NCBI GenBank assembly: GCA_005778355.1
Contig: SXON01000110.1
Coordinates: forward strand, 1-32,708
Direction of reading: 5' to 3'
Source: Pseudomonadota bacterium
GTDB lineage: Bacteria; Myxococcota_A; UBA796; SXON01
Length of the DNA stretch: 32,708 bases
The notes beneath the pieces were generated by a model that was not told the origin of the DNA, did not search any database, and was given only the letters and a program-made list of their open reading frames with translations. Positions 7,949 through 17,381 of the stretch are shown here, in pieces; position 1 is the stretch's first letter; every line of letters starts with the position of its first letter. The translations under genes were made by a program, and so were the position numbers.

Positions 7949-8920
7949 ATGCGTACCGACGAGGGCCACGGCGCCCGCAACCGCTCCGAGCGGCTCCTGC
8001 TCATCGCGAACCCCCGCGCCGGGGGCGGCCGGGCGGGCGCGAGCCGCGTCCAAATCGAGGCGGCGGCCTCGCGTGCGTTCGAGAACGTGGAGATCGCCTG
8101 GACCGAGGCACCTGGGCACGCCACGGAGATCGCGCGGTCCCGGGTTGCGGCTGGCGACGTCGTCGCGGCGCTCGGCGGCGACGGCACCTGCAACGAGGTG
8201 GTGAACGGGCTGATGGGCGACACCGGACCTCGCGAGCCGACCGCGATCTTCACCACCATCCCGTTCGGGACCGGCGGCGACCTCGTGAGGAGCCTCGAGA
8301 TCCCCCGACGGCTGGAAGACGCCCTCTGGGTGGCCGCCACGGGCACCACTGTGCACGTCGATGTGGGCCATGTGGCCTGGGAGAGCGGGGCGACCCGGTG
8401 GTTCATCAACGTGGCGGGCGCCGGCGCCAACGCCGAGGTGTGCCAGCGGGTCAACCGCTCCGGCAAGCGGTGGGGCGGCACGCTCACCTTCCTCGGCGCC
8501 ATCCTCTCCACCGTCCGGGAATTCAAACCCTTGACGACCCAATGGCGCTGGCAAGGGCCCTCCGGAAGCGGGGAGGTTGAAGCACCCACCTTGGCCGCTT
8601 TTGTTGCGAATGCGCACTACTGTGGTGCAGGATTGTGGGTTGGCCGCGATGGTTCGATGGCCGACGGGGCATTCGACGTGACCCTGATTCCGCCGCTCTC
8701 TTTTGGCCAGGCCCTCATAGCGCTGCCTCACACCCGCACCGGGCGACTCGAAAACGTCCCCGGTGTGGTGCGCTTTCGGGCTGATACCATCGATATGGTA
8801 GGGGCATTGCCCATCGAGACGGATGGCGAGCCGCACGGTCCCGGTCCCGCCCGTTTCAGCCTCCGGCGGGGCGCATTGCAGGTGAGGGGCGCCTGGTTGC
8901 GACCCCCATTCGCATCTTGA
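7949..8920 (+). CDS. Diacylglycerol kinase-family lipid kinase (YegS/DagK type)
   Basis: The 323-residue protein phosphorylates a lipid hydroxyl with ATP, most likely diacylglycerol or a related lipid or sphingoid base. Evidence: LLLIANPRAGGG at the N-terminus, the nucleotide-binding GGDGT (76-80) followed by CNEVVNGL, PFGTGGDLVRSL (family form GTGNDFAR), and a C-terminal beta domain ending with DGEPHGPGP, the family DGE motif. The ATG at 7949 lies 10 bases after the Fe-S gene and has only a G-rich, weak ribosome-binding site. Its place behind an AGPS-like protein suggests a lipid pathway, with the kinase acting on ether-linked or unusual glycerolipids; this is inference. Confidence 0.87.
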   Translation: MRTDEGHGARNRSERLLLIANPRAGGGRAGASRVQIEAAASRAFENVEIAWTEAPGHATEIARSRVAAGDVVAALGGDGTCNEVVNGLMGDTGPREPTAIFTTIPFGTGGDLVRSLEIPRRLEDALWVAATGTTVHVDVGHVAWESGATRWFINVAGAGANAEVCQRVNRSGKRWGGTLTFLGAILSTVREFKPLTTQWRWQGPSGSGEVEAPTLAAFVANAHYCGAGLWVGRDGSMADGAFDVTLIPPLSFGQALIALPHTRTGRLENVPGVVRFRADTIDMVGALPIETDGEPHGPGPARFSLRRGALQVRGAWLRPPFAS

Positions 8921-8972
8921 GATTTATAGGTATTTGCGTTTCGGTCAGACGCAAAAAATCCACATTGCGCCG

Positions 8973-9000
8973 TTGCCATCCGTCAGCAACCCCGGATAAA
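8973..9000 (+). promoter_or_regulatory. Candidate housekeeping promoter for the HU gene
   Basis: TTGCCA (8973-8978) and GATAAA (8995-9000) are spaced 16 bases apart and match the sigma-70 consensus at 5 and 4 of 6 positions. This would give a leader of about 140 bases before the HU start. The preceding bases also hold a small dyad, TTTGCGT (8933-8939) and ACGCAAA (8949-8955), with no T run after it. Confidence 0.35.
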
Positions 9001-9008
9001 TGAGGCGT

Positions 9009-9041
9009 CCGTAACGAAAGGACTCTGAGCCTTTCTTACGG
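9009..9041 (+). promoter_or_regulatory. Stem-loop in the HU leader
   Basis: CCGTAACGAAAGG (9009-9021) pairs with CCTTTCTTACGG (9030-9041) as a 12-bp stem with one bulged base and an 8-base loop. No T run follows, so it is not a typical terminator. It may be a regulatory leader element, an mRNA-stabilising structure, or the 3' end of the lipid-kinase transcript. Confidence 0.5.
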
Positions 9042-9150
9042 GGGGCGTCGCGTTCGCGCGCCCGCGCTCGCCGGGCAGTCCGACCGAGCACGGTCACGAG
9101 AATTTGCGCCTTTTGCAGTAAACCCCACTTCAAGCAGTCAGGAGCACACG

Positions 9151-9426
9151 ATGAACAAGGCCGATCTCACCGAGCAGCTCTCCGTCAAGGCCGCGATCCC
9201 CAAGATCCGCGCCGCTCAGTACGTCAACATCATGATGGACACGATCCAGGACGCGCTCACCAAGGGCGAGAAGGTCACCATCTCCGACTTCGGCACCTTC
9301 ACGGTGTCGCAGCGTCGCCAGTTCAAGGGCCACAACCCGAAGAACGGCAAGGTGATCCAGGTCCCGTCGCGCCGCATCCCGGTGTTCCGCGCTGGCAAGG
9401 GCCTCAAGGAAGCGTTGAACCCGTAA
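9151..9426 (+). CDS. HU family DNA-binding protein
   Basis: This 91-residue protein begins MNKADLTEQL as HU proteins do. It has the family core VTISDFGTFTV, then GHNPKNGKVIQVPSRRIPVFRAGKGLKEAL, where the beta-arm Asn-Pro that intercalates into DNA is kept. HU dimers bend and compact DNA without strong sequence preference. AGGAG at 9140-9144 fixes the ATG. The gene has its own leader and terminator and appears monocistronic. HU and IHF subunits are hard to separate by eye; the sequence looks HU-like. Confidence 0.95.
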   Translation: MNKADLTEQLSVKAAIPKIRAAQYVNIMMDTIQDALTKGEKVTISDFGTFTVSQRRQFKGHNPKNGKVIQVPSRRIPVFRAGKGLKEALNP

Positions 9427-9442
9427 CTGGGTTTTCGAGGGT

Positions 9443-9460
9443 GCCGGCCAAACGGCCGGC
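9443..9460 (+). other. Perfect GC hairpin after the HU stop codon
   Basis: GCCGGCC (9443-9449) and GGCCGGC (9454-9460) form a perfect 7-bp stem with an AAAC loop, extendable by wobble pairs. There is no T run. It precedes the terminator at 9486 and may protect the HU message 3' end. Confidence 0.5.
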
Positions 9461-9485
9461 GCTCCGTCGCGGGCAACCGCAGCTT

Positions 9486-9523
9486 CACCGGTGGGGCCAG
9501 AGCCTCGCCGGTGTCGCGTTTTT
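9486..9523 (+). terminator. Rho-independent terminator of the HU gene
   Basis: CACCGGTGGGGC (9486-9497) pairs with GCCTCGCCGGTG (9502-9513) over 12 positions including two G-T wobbles. The loop is 4 bases, and TCGCGTTTTT follows. Confidence 0.8.
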
Positions 9524-9576
9524 CGGTGTCCGCGGTCGCTTGACCGGCCCCCCCTCCGGCGCATAGCAACCCCGCG

Positions 9577-10185
9577 ATGATGGATGTCGACACGCCGCCG
9601 CCCACGCTGGTCCGCGCGGCCACGGCCCGGTTGCCCTCGCGCTACGGTGATTTCAGCGTCGTCGCCTTCGAGCGGCCCGAAACCGGCGAGGAGTTCGGCG
9701 TGGTGGTTCGCGGCAACCTCGAGGGTGCCGAGGCTGTGCCGGTGCGTCTGCACTCCGAGTGTTTCACCGGCGACGTGATGGGTAGCCTCAAGTGCGATTG
9801 CCGCGACCAGCTCGAAGCGGCGCTCGCCTTCATCGGCCGCGCCGACAAGGGCGCCGTGGTCTACCTGCCCCAGGAGGGCCGTGGCATCGGCCTGGCGAAC
9901 AAGATCCGCGCCTACGCCCTGCAAGATCAGGGCATGGACACGGTGGAGGCGAACCTCGCCCTCGGCTTCCCCGACGACCTTCGACGCTACGACGTGGCCG
10001 CCGAGATCCTGCGCCAGCTCGGCGCTCGTTCGGTCGTGCTCTTGACCAACAACCCCTCCAAGGTCGCCGGCGTCGTACGCGCGGGCTTGCCGGTCGTGGG
10101 ACAGATCCCCCTCCGCGCCACGCCCAACGTGCACAACCGCACCTACCTGGACACCAAACGCGCCAAGTCCGGGCACCTGTTGTAG
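9577..10185 (+). CDS. ribA: GTP cyclohydrolase II
   Basis: It opens the GTP imidazole ring, the first committed step of riboflavin synthesis. The 202-residue protein has HSECFTGDVMGSLKCDC, where C62, C73 and C75 are the zinc ligands, and LPQEGRGIGLANKIRAYALQ with the substrate-binding arginine. TNNPSK and NRTYLDTKRAKSGHLL at the C-terminus match RibA. It is a standalone form without the DHBP synthase (RibB) domain. The ATGATG start has no clear ribosome-binding site, and either ATG could be used. No other rib gene and no FMN riboswitch is visible nearby. Confidence 0.95.
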   Translation: MMDVDTPPPTLVRAATARLPSRYGDFSVVAFERPETGEEFGVVVRGNLEGAEAVPVRLHSECFTGDVMGSLKCDCRDQLEAALAFIGRADKGAVVYLPQEGRGIGLANKIRAYALQDQGMDTVEANLALGFPDDLRRYDVAAEILRQLGARSVVLLTNNPSKVAGVVRAGLPVVGQIPLRATPNVHNRTYLDTKRAKSGHLL

Positions 10186-10237
10186 GCCTCGCGTGGCCCG
10201 GGATCTTGCCGTTCCTGCCGCGTTCCTCGACAAGACG

Positions 10238-10267
10238 TTGACACCCGACGGGGGCGGCGGCTAACCT
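10238..10267 (+). promoter_or_regulatory. Candidate sigma-70 promoter before the MopE-like lipoprotein gene
   Basis: TTGACA at 10238-10243 is a perfect -35 element. TAACCT at 10262-10267, 18 bases later, keeps the first two and last bases of the -10 consensus. The start would be near 10274, leaving room for GGAGG at 10290-10294 before the ATG at 10303. Confidence 0.45.
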
Positions 10268-10302
10268 GCCCGCGCGTCGTCACTGGCGCGGAGGTTCTCC
10301 CC

Positions 10303-12579
<2,277 letters not shown>

Positions 12580-12663
12580 GCCCAGTCACGGGCGCCCCAC
12601 GTTTGTCGCACCGGCAGGGGCGCGCCTGCCTCACTCCGGGCCGATTCCCCGCCTCCGGCCGTC

Positions 12664-12679
12664 CGGCACGCGGATTGCC
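12664..12679 (+). promoter_or_regulatory. Sigma-54 promoter before the Tad-like genes
   Basis: GGCAC at 12665-12669, GCGGA, then TTGC at 12675-12678 matches sigma-54 (TGGCACG-N4-TTGCW) except for the outermost base on each side. GG and GC are correctly spaced. Transcription would start near 12690, only about 7 bases before the ATG at 12697, and no ribosome-binding site precedes that ATG. Confidence 0.6.
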
Positions 12680-12696
12680 TGTGCTACCGTAGCCCC

Positions 12697-13104
12697 ATGC
12701 GTTCCTCCCGAGGCCAGAGTGCAACCGAGCTGGCGATCGCCTTGCCGATCGTGCTCGGACTCTTGATCGCAGTCGTCGAACTTGGCTTCTGGTTCGGGGG
12801 CACGCACTACGCCAACTACGCCGCCTTCGCCGGCGCGCGGGCCCAGCAGGTGGGCGGGAGCCCCGAGTCGGCGGTGAGCGCGCTCCTCGACGGGCGCGCC
12901 ACGCGCGGGGCCACGGCCAGCGCCGACGGCAGCGGCGTGCGGGTCGACATGCCCTGGGAGGCCGACCTGCCCTTCGTGAGCGGCATCGGCGACCTGTCTT
13001 ACGACGTGACCGTGGTGGCGGGCCCCGACGAGGAGGGCTACGAGGGTCGGACCGGCATCCGCGCCAACCGCTATGGCGACAACAACTGCCGGGGTGGTTG
13101 TTGA
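12697..13104 (+). CDS. TadE-like pilus-assembly / pseudopilin protein
   Basis: This 135-residue protein starts with RGQSATELAIALPIVLGLLI, the TadE-type N-terminus: a short basic stretch, an acidic residue, then a single membrane helix to about residue 30. The remainder would be outside the membrane and ends with a Cys pair (NNCRGGC). TadE and TadF are minor pseudopilins of the Flp/Tad pilus system. The ATG has no Shine-Dalgarno sequence, consistent with a very short leader from the sigma-54 element. It overlaps the next gene. No Tad ATPase or secretin gene is in the window. Confidence 0.75.
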   Translation: MRSSRGQSATELAIALPIVLGLLIAVVELGFWFGGTHYANYAAFAGARAQQVGGSPESAVSALLDGRATRGATASADGSGVRVDMPWEADLPFVSGIGDLSYDVTVVAGPDEEGYEGRTGIRANRYGDNNCRGGC

Positions 13105-14189
13105 ACCGGCCCCGCGATCGGCGAGGCGCCGTCGCGATCCTCGTGGCGCTGTGCCTGATGGCGCTGATGCTGGTGGTGGCCTTCTCCACCAACGTGGGCA
13201 TCGCGGTGAACGACAAGATCCGCATGCAGGAGGCAGCCGACCTCGGCACCTACGCGGTGGCCTACAGCGAGGCGGCCTCGCTCAACGATCTGACGCTGCT
13301 CAACCAGCAGATCGCCGAGGAAGCGCAGGCCTGTCGCGAGACCCTCGAGAATGGCGGCATGCCGTGGTCAACCCCGTGCAACTGCGGATCCACCGACCCG
13401 CAGGCGGAAATCCAGATGGAGCTCTGCAAGATCCGGATCGACCTCGCCATCGAGGACTTCGTGCGTCGCGCCCAGTACGAGCGTACCGTCACCCCGGCGC
13501 TCCGTGCCGGCGTGGCGACGGCCGACGCGAACTTCTCGGGTACCGGAGCGCAAACGAGCTTCTTTGACGACGTGGGCGGCAGCCCGACGGCTCGCGGCAC
13601 CTACTGGGTCACCTGGTCGACGAGCACCCTGGGCGGAGGCACGACGCCGTCGCTGGCCGAGTTCCGGCAACGCACCGACACCGCGTTCAACTACCAGTTC
13701 AACACCTACTGCAACTCCTACTGCGGTTTCTCGGGCACCCTCATCCGCGCTCCGGTGACGATGCCAACTTGGTTCTACAAGTCAAGTCGCGACCCCGACG
13801 TGTGGGTGGCTGGCCGTACCTCCGGCACACCCTCCAAACGTTTCCTCGACCTCGACTACAGCTCGAGTGGTCGCGACCGCGGCTACTTCGGCGCCTCGTC
13901 CACCGGAGGAGATGACAAACTCTACGCCTACGCGGTGGCCAAGCCTTACGATGGCAGCGTGGGGCCGAGCGAGCTCAACGGCAACCAGGCCAATGGCAAC
14001 ACCAATATTGGGGGCATTTATCTGTCGCGCGGCATCGAGTACCCGAAGCTCTCGATGTACGACGAGTACCGCGCCCGGCTCGCGGGAGTCAACGACAACC
14101 TCGCTGGCGACGTGACCCCCGCCGACCTGGTGGGCATCGACGGCGCCCGCGAGGGTCGCGCCTGGGATACCTCGAGGTTCGAGCACTGA
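13098..14189 (+). CDS. TadG-like protein with N-terminal Tad domain
   Basis: The 363-residue protein begins with RRGAVAILVALCLMALMLVV, a membrane helix, then VNDKIRMQEAADLGTYAVAYSEA, which is the TadG N-terminal signature (R-x-x-x-Q-x-AAD). The rest, about 310 residues, is probably extracytoplasmic and contains several Cys (CNCG near 94, CNSYCG near 210) that could form disulfides. It is not recognised beyond the Tad domain; no von Willebrand A motif is evident. The start is TTG at 13098 or 13101; the second would overlap the previous stop as TTGA. GGGGTGG just upstream may serve as a ribosome-binding site. Confidence 0.72.
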   Translation: MLNRPRDRRGAVAILVALCLMALMLVVAFSTNVGIAVNDKIRMQEAADLGTYAVAYSEAASLNDLTLLNQQIAEEAQACRETLENGGMPWSTPCNCGSTDPQAEIQMELCKIRIDLAIEDFVRRAQYERTVTPALRAGVATADANFSGTGAQTSFFDDVGGSPTARGTYWVTWSTSTLGGGTTPSLAEFRQRTDTAFNYQFNTYCNSYCGFSGTLIRAPVTMPTWFYKSSRDPDVWVAGRTSGTPSKRFLDLDYSSSGRDRGYFGASSTGGDDKLYAYAVAKPYDGSVGPSELNGNQANGNTNIGGIYLSRGIEYPKLSMYDEYRARLAGVNDNLAGDVTPADLVGIDGAREGRAWDTSRFEH

Positions 14190-14506
14190 TGCGTCGCCGG
14201 GGCCAGTCGGCGGTGGAGGCGATGATGGTGGTGCCCATCATCGCGATGGCGATCATGGTGATGTACTACCTGTGGAGCGTGGCCTGGGCCGCGCAGAACG
14301 CCCACATCCGCGCGCGGGAGTGTGTGCTCCACGACGACCAGTACGTGGCCGCCGACGAGCACTGCAACGCGCCCTTCGCGGGCAGCAACTACACCCGGGC
14401 CGACTCCAACAGCTTCAGCTTCTCCGGCGGCGCCAGTGACGAGTCGCTCCCCGTCTTCGGTCGCGCCGACACCATCCGCACCTCGGCGGTCATCACCAGC
14501 GAGTGA
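14189..14506 (+). CDS. Second TadE-like small pseudopilin
   Basis: This 105-residue protein starts MRRRGQSAVEAMMVVPIIAM, a TadE-type N-terminus with the E-x-x-x-x-x-P pattern and one membrane helix (about 10-33). A short outer part has two Cys. It overlaps the previous gene as TGATG. Its last 14 bases overlap the convergent rsmE gene. The three Tad-like genes probably form one transcript. Confidence 0.72.
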   Translation: MRRRGQSAVEAMMVVPIIAMAIMVMYYLWSVAWAAQNAHIRARECVLHDDQYVAADEHCNAPFAGSNYTRADSNSFSFSGGASDESLPVFGRADTIRTSAVITSE

Positions 14507-15164
14507 GGCTGAGGCCCACGGCAACGGCCGTGGGTGCCCTCAGGACGTGGTCGCCGAGCCGGGCGCCTGCCCAACCCTCGGCCAGCAGCCGCGCGCGCTC
14601 TCGGGCCGTCCAGCCCCCCTCGGGGCCCACGGCCAGGGCTACGCCCCCAGGCGCGCCGGGGGGCGGCGCGGTGGCCTCGAGATCGCCGAACAGCAGCGGC
14701 AGCGTGAGCGTCGACGCCCGCGCGAGCGCCTCGTCGAGCGTGGCCAGCCCCAAGAGCGACACGGGACGTGCGCGGCGGCATTGCCTCGCCGCCGCGAGGG
14801 CCACGCGTTCCAGGCGATCGAGCCGCGGCGGGGCGGGCAGGCTTCGCTCAGAGGGGAAGAGCCAGAACTCGCTCGCACCGGCTTCCGTCCCCAGGGTGAT
14901 CGCCTCCTCGACGAGCGCGGGGCGGGGCATGCCGAGCAATACGATGGCCGTTCGTGGCGCGGGCGACGGCGTTGCCTCACCAATCTCCACGTCCACGCCA
15001 TGTCGCGACACGGCGCGCAGCACGGCCCTGGCCTGGGACGAGGCGTCAAAGGTCTCCACGACGTCGCCGGGGCCGAGCCTGAGGACATCGCGAACATAGT
15101 GCGCCTCCTCGTCGTCGAGGCGGACGAGGCCCGCCACGCACCGAGGGACGAGCACGCGCTTCAT
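14493..15164 (-). CDS. rsmE: 16S rRNA m3U1498 methyltransferase RsmE
   Basis: The 223-residue protein fits the RsmE (SPOUT-class) family. It has an N-terminal PUA-like part with AHYVRDVLRLGPGD, the knot-forming region LAVGPEGGWTARERA (near 177), and LGDHVLRAPTAVAVGLSL at the C-terminus, matching the family LGxxILRTETA motif. It methylates U1498 of 16S rRNA. It overlaps prmA by four bases (ATGA) and is the last gene of the reverse operon. Confidence 0.93.
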   Translation of the reverse strand: MKRVLVPRCVAGLVRLDDEEAHYVRDVLRLGPGDVVETFDASSQARAVLRAVSRHGVDVEIGEATPSPAPRTAIVLLGMPRPALVEEAITLGTEAGASEFWLFPSERSLPAPPRLDRLERVALAAARQCRRARPVSLLGLATLDEALARASTLTLPLLFGDLEATAPPPGAPGGVALAVGPEGGWTARERARLLAEGWAGARLGDHVLRAPTAVAVGLSLTRW

Positions 15165-16003
15165 GCGACGGCGTACACCAGCGCGACCCAGCCCTCGCGC
15201 TCGTCTTGGTCGACCAGCCGTAGCCCCGCCATCGATGCCTCCACCAGGTGGGCGCGGTCGGCGAGGATGCCCGCGAAGGCGAGGTGACCGCTCGCTAACC
15301 GGCGCAGCTCAGTCGCCAGCTCGGCAATCACCTCGGCGTAGAGGTTGGCTACGACGAGGTCGTAGGGCCCTTCGAGCCGCGAGAGCGGGCTGTCGTCGAA
15401 GCTCGCGGCGAGCTGGTTGACTCCCGCCGCTTCCCGGGCGGCGCGCACCGCGTCGGGGTCGATGTCGGTGCCGTGCGCGCGCATGCCGAGGTGGGCGGCC
15501 GCCAGGGCCAGGATGCCGGAGCCGCAGCCCACGTCGAGGCAGGACTGCCCGGGCACGGCAAGCCGGTCGATGGCGGCGAGGCAGGCGCGGGTGGTGACGT
15601 GGTCGCCGGTGCCGAAGGCGTTGCCCGGCTCGATCACCACGGCGCCGGGCACCTCGTGCCAGGGCGCGGCGACCACCAGTCTCTCCGACACGTGGACCGG
15701 CTGGAAGTGTCTCTTCCAGCCCTCGTTCCAGTCGGTGTCCACCACCTCTTCCCAGGCCGGTTCGCGTCCCCCGAGGGCGGTGCGCACCGCGGCCTCCGCT
15801 GGGCGCCGCTCGAACCAGGCGCGGAGCAGCACCACCGCCGGTGGACGCGGCGCGCGTCCCTTGTCCCAGGGCTGCTTGTACCGAAGCACCGTGCCGGTGG
15901 GCACGTCTTCCTGGAGGCCCGTGGCGCCGAGGTCGAGGAGGGCCTTGCTCACGCGACCCACCTCGGGACGAGGCAGGCTCACCGCGAGCGCGTGCCAGCC
16001 CAC
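15161..16003 (-). CDS. prmA: Ribosomal protein L11 methyltransferase
   Basis: The 280-residue protein trimethylates ribosomal protein L11. The N-terminal domain carries DTDWNEGWKRHFQPVHVSERL (88-108), typical of PrmA. The SAM domain has EPGNAFGTGDHVTTRACL (125-142), CLDVGCGSGILALAAAHLG (from 155) and VVANLYAEVI, the NxxA-type motif. The GTG start at 16003 is 7 bases after the upstream stop, with a weak ribosome-binding site. prmA next to rsmE is a common arrangement. Confidence 0.94.
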   Translation of the reverse strand: MGWHALAVSLPRPEVGRVSKALLDLGATGLQEDVPTGTVLRYKQPWDKGRAPRPPAVVLLRAWFERRPAEAAVRTALGGREPAWEEVVDTDWNEGWKRHFQPVHVSERLVVAAPWHEVPGAVVIEPGNAFGTGDHVTTRACLAAIDRLAVPGQSCLDVGCGSGILALAAAHLGMRAHGTDIDPDAVRAAREAAGVNQLAASFDDSPLSRLEGPYDLVVANLYAEVIAELATELRRLASGHLAFAGILADRAHLVEASMAGLRLVDQDEREGWVALVYAVA

Positions 16004-16010
16004 CCGGGGC

Positions 16011-17342
16011 CTACTCGTGCTCGACGGGCGCGGGCTCGGACGGCGCGGGGAGGGGCTGCCCCGCGCGAGCGGCGGCGAGGAGAGCGTTGACGCCGGCGGT
16101 GTCGCTCGGGCCGATCTTGAGTCGCACCCACTGGTCGCCGTGCGTGCCGAGGAGGAACACCGACGGGGTGCCCTCGATGCCCGCGGTGCCCCCGGCCTCG
16201 ACGTCGGCCTTCACCGCGTCGATCGACGCCGGGTTCTGCAAACACGCATCGAAACTACCAAGTTCGATACCCTGTTTCTCGGCCATGAAACGGATGTCGG
16301 AGGGGGCGAGGTACTTCTGGTTCTTGAACATCGCGTCGGAGAGTTCCCAGAAACGGCCCTGCAAGCGGGCACACTCCGCAGAAGCCGCCGCGTTGCAGGC
16401 GAACTGGTGGCCTTCGAAGGGCACGAATCGGTTGCAGGCCTGGGCGATCGGGTAGTGCTTGAACAGGAGCTTCACGTCCTTGTTCTCGGCCACGATGGCC
16501 TTGAGCACCGGCGCCATCAGCGCGCAGTGCGGGCACTCGTAGTCGGCCCACTCCACCAGGGTGAACCGGGCCGCCGGGTCGCCCTTCACGGGCTCGGTGC
16601 CGTCGAGCTCGATGCGCCCCACCGGCTTCTCGTAGAGCACCGCGAAGTCGAAGCCTCCTTCAGCGGTGACAGCGGGCGCCGAGGCCTGTCGCGACACGAG
16701 CACCCCCACGATGAACACCAGCATGCCCACCACGAGGGTGGGTCCGGCGTGGTCGGCGAGGCCCTTGCCGACGAGGTCGCCCAGCTGGCCCCCGGCCTTC
16801 TTGGTGAGCGCATAGCCACAGCCGAGGAGCGTGGCGTTGAGCACCCAGGTGAGGGCGCAGAAGATGCAGATGGCGCCCTCGTTGTACGAGGCCCAGGCGA
16901 GGAAGATGTCGTAGCCGACGGCCATCACGCCACCCATGAGGATGAGCGAGGCCGCGCTCGCGCCCTTGCTGCCGCGCACGGCGTAGCCCAGGAAGGCCAT
17001 CGCCGCGTAGAAACCGAGCCCGTAGAGCGCAATGGGGACGCCGCCGAGCTCGCTGTGCTCGGAGGTGTTGATCTTGTCGCAGTTGATCACGCTCGACACG
17101 TTGCACAGCGACTCGCCGCCGCTCTTGGCCACGAAGTGCTGCGTGGTGAGGTACACCGCGGACAGTGCTCCCGCGCCGGCGGCCGACAGGACCCCCAGCG
17201 CGGCGTCGCGAATGGCCACCGCGATGACGATGGCCGCGACGAGCACCGCCCCGCCGATGAGCGCGGGGGCGGGCAGGCTCCCCACGCCGTCGGCGGCTTG
17301 GGCGGCGGGGACGAGGGCCAGGAGCAGCGTTCCAATGTGCAT
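16011..17342 (-). CDS. VKOR-DsbA-like fusion: disulfide-forming membrane enzyme
   Basis: This 443-residue protein joins a vitamin K epoxide reductase-like membrane domain to a thioredoxin-fold domain. After a possible signal or first helix come several membrane segments. The VKOR part has loop cysteines C80 and C88 in CNVSSVINC and the quinone-side CxxC at C159-C162 (CIFC). From about 255 to 420 lies a DsbA/DsbG-like domain with CPHC (C270, C273) in EWADYECPHC and a cis-proline motif GTPSVFLLG. Bacterial VKOR replaces DsbB: it oxidises its thioredoxin-like partner and reduces quinone. The fusion implies direct transfer between the domains. It sits between smpB and prmA; no ribosome-binding site is obvious. 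Confidence 0.9.
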   Translation of the reverse strand: MHIGTLLLALVPAAQAADGVGSLPAPALIGGAVLVAAIVIAVAIRDAALGVLSAAGAGALSAVYLTTQHFVAKSGGESLCNVSSVINCDKINTSEHSELGGVPIALYGLGFYAAMAFLGYAVRGSKGASAASLILMGGVMAVGYDIFLAWASYNEGAICIFCALTWVLNATLLGCGYALTKKAGGQLGDLVGKGLADHAGPTLVVGMLVFIVGVLVSRQASAPAVTAEGGFDFAVLYEKPVGRIELDGTEPVKGDPAARFTLVEWADYECPHCALMAPVLKAIVAENKDVKLLFKHYPIAQACNRFVPFEGHQFACNAAASAECARLQGRFWELSDAMFKNQKYLAPSDIRFMAEKQGIELGSFDACLQNPASIDAVKADVEAGGTAGIEGTPSVFLLGTHGDQWVRLKIGPSDTAGVNALLAAARAGQPLPAPSEPAPVEHE

Positions 17343-17381
17343 GGCGTCGCGCGACTAACCGTTCCGCAGGCCGGGAGTCGC

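Noticed and set aside
9524..9576. FMN riboswitch before ribA
   Set aside because: The space between the HU terminator and ribA is about 50 bases, too short, and no RFN-element motif is seen.
12595..12640. Terminator after the MopE-like gene
   Set aside because: GGCAGG / CCTGCC can form a short stem but no T run follows, so termination here is not supported.
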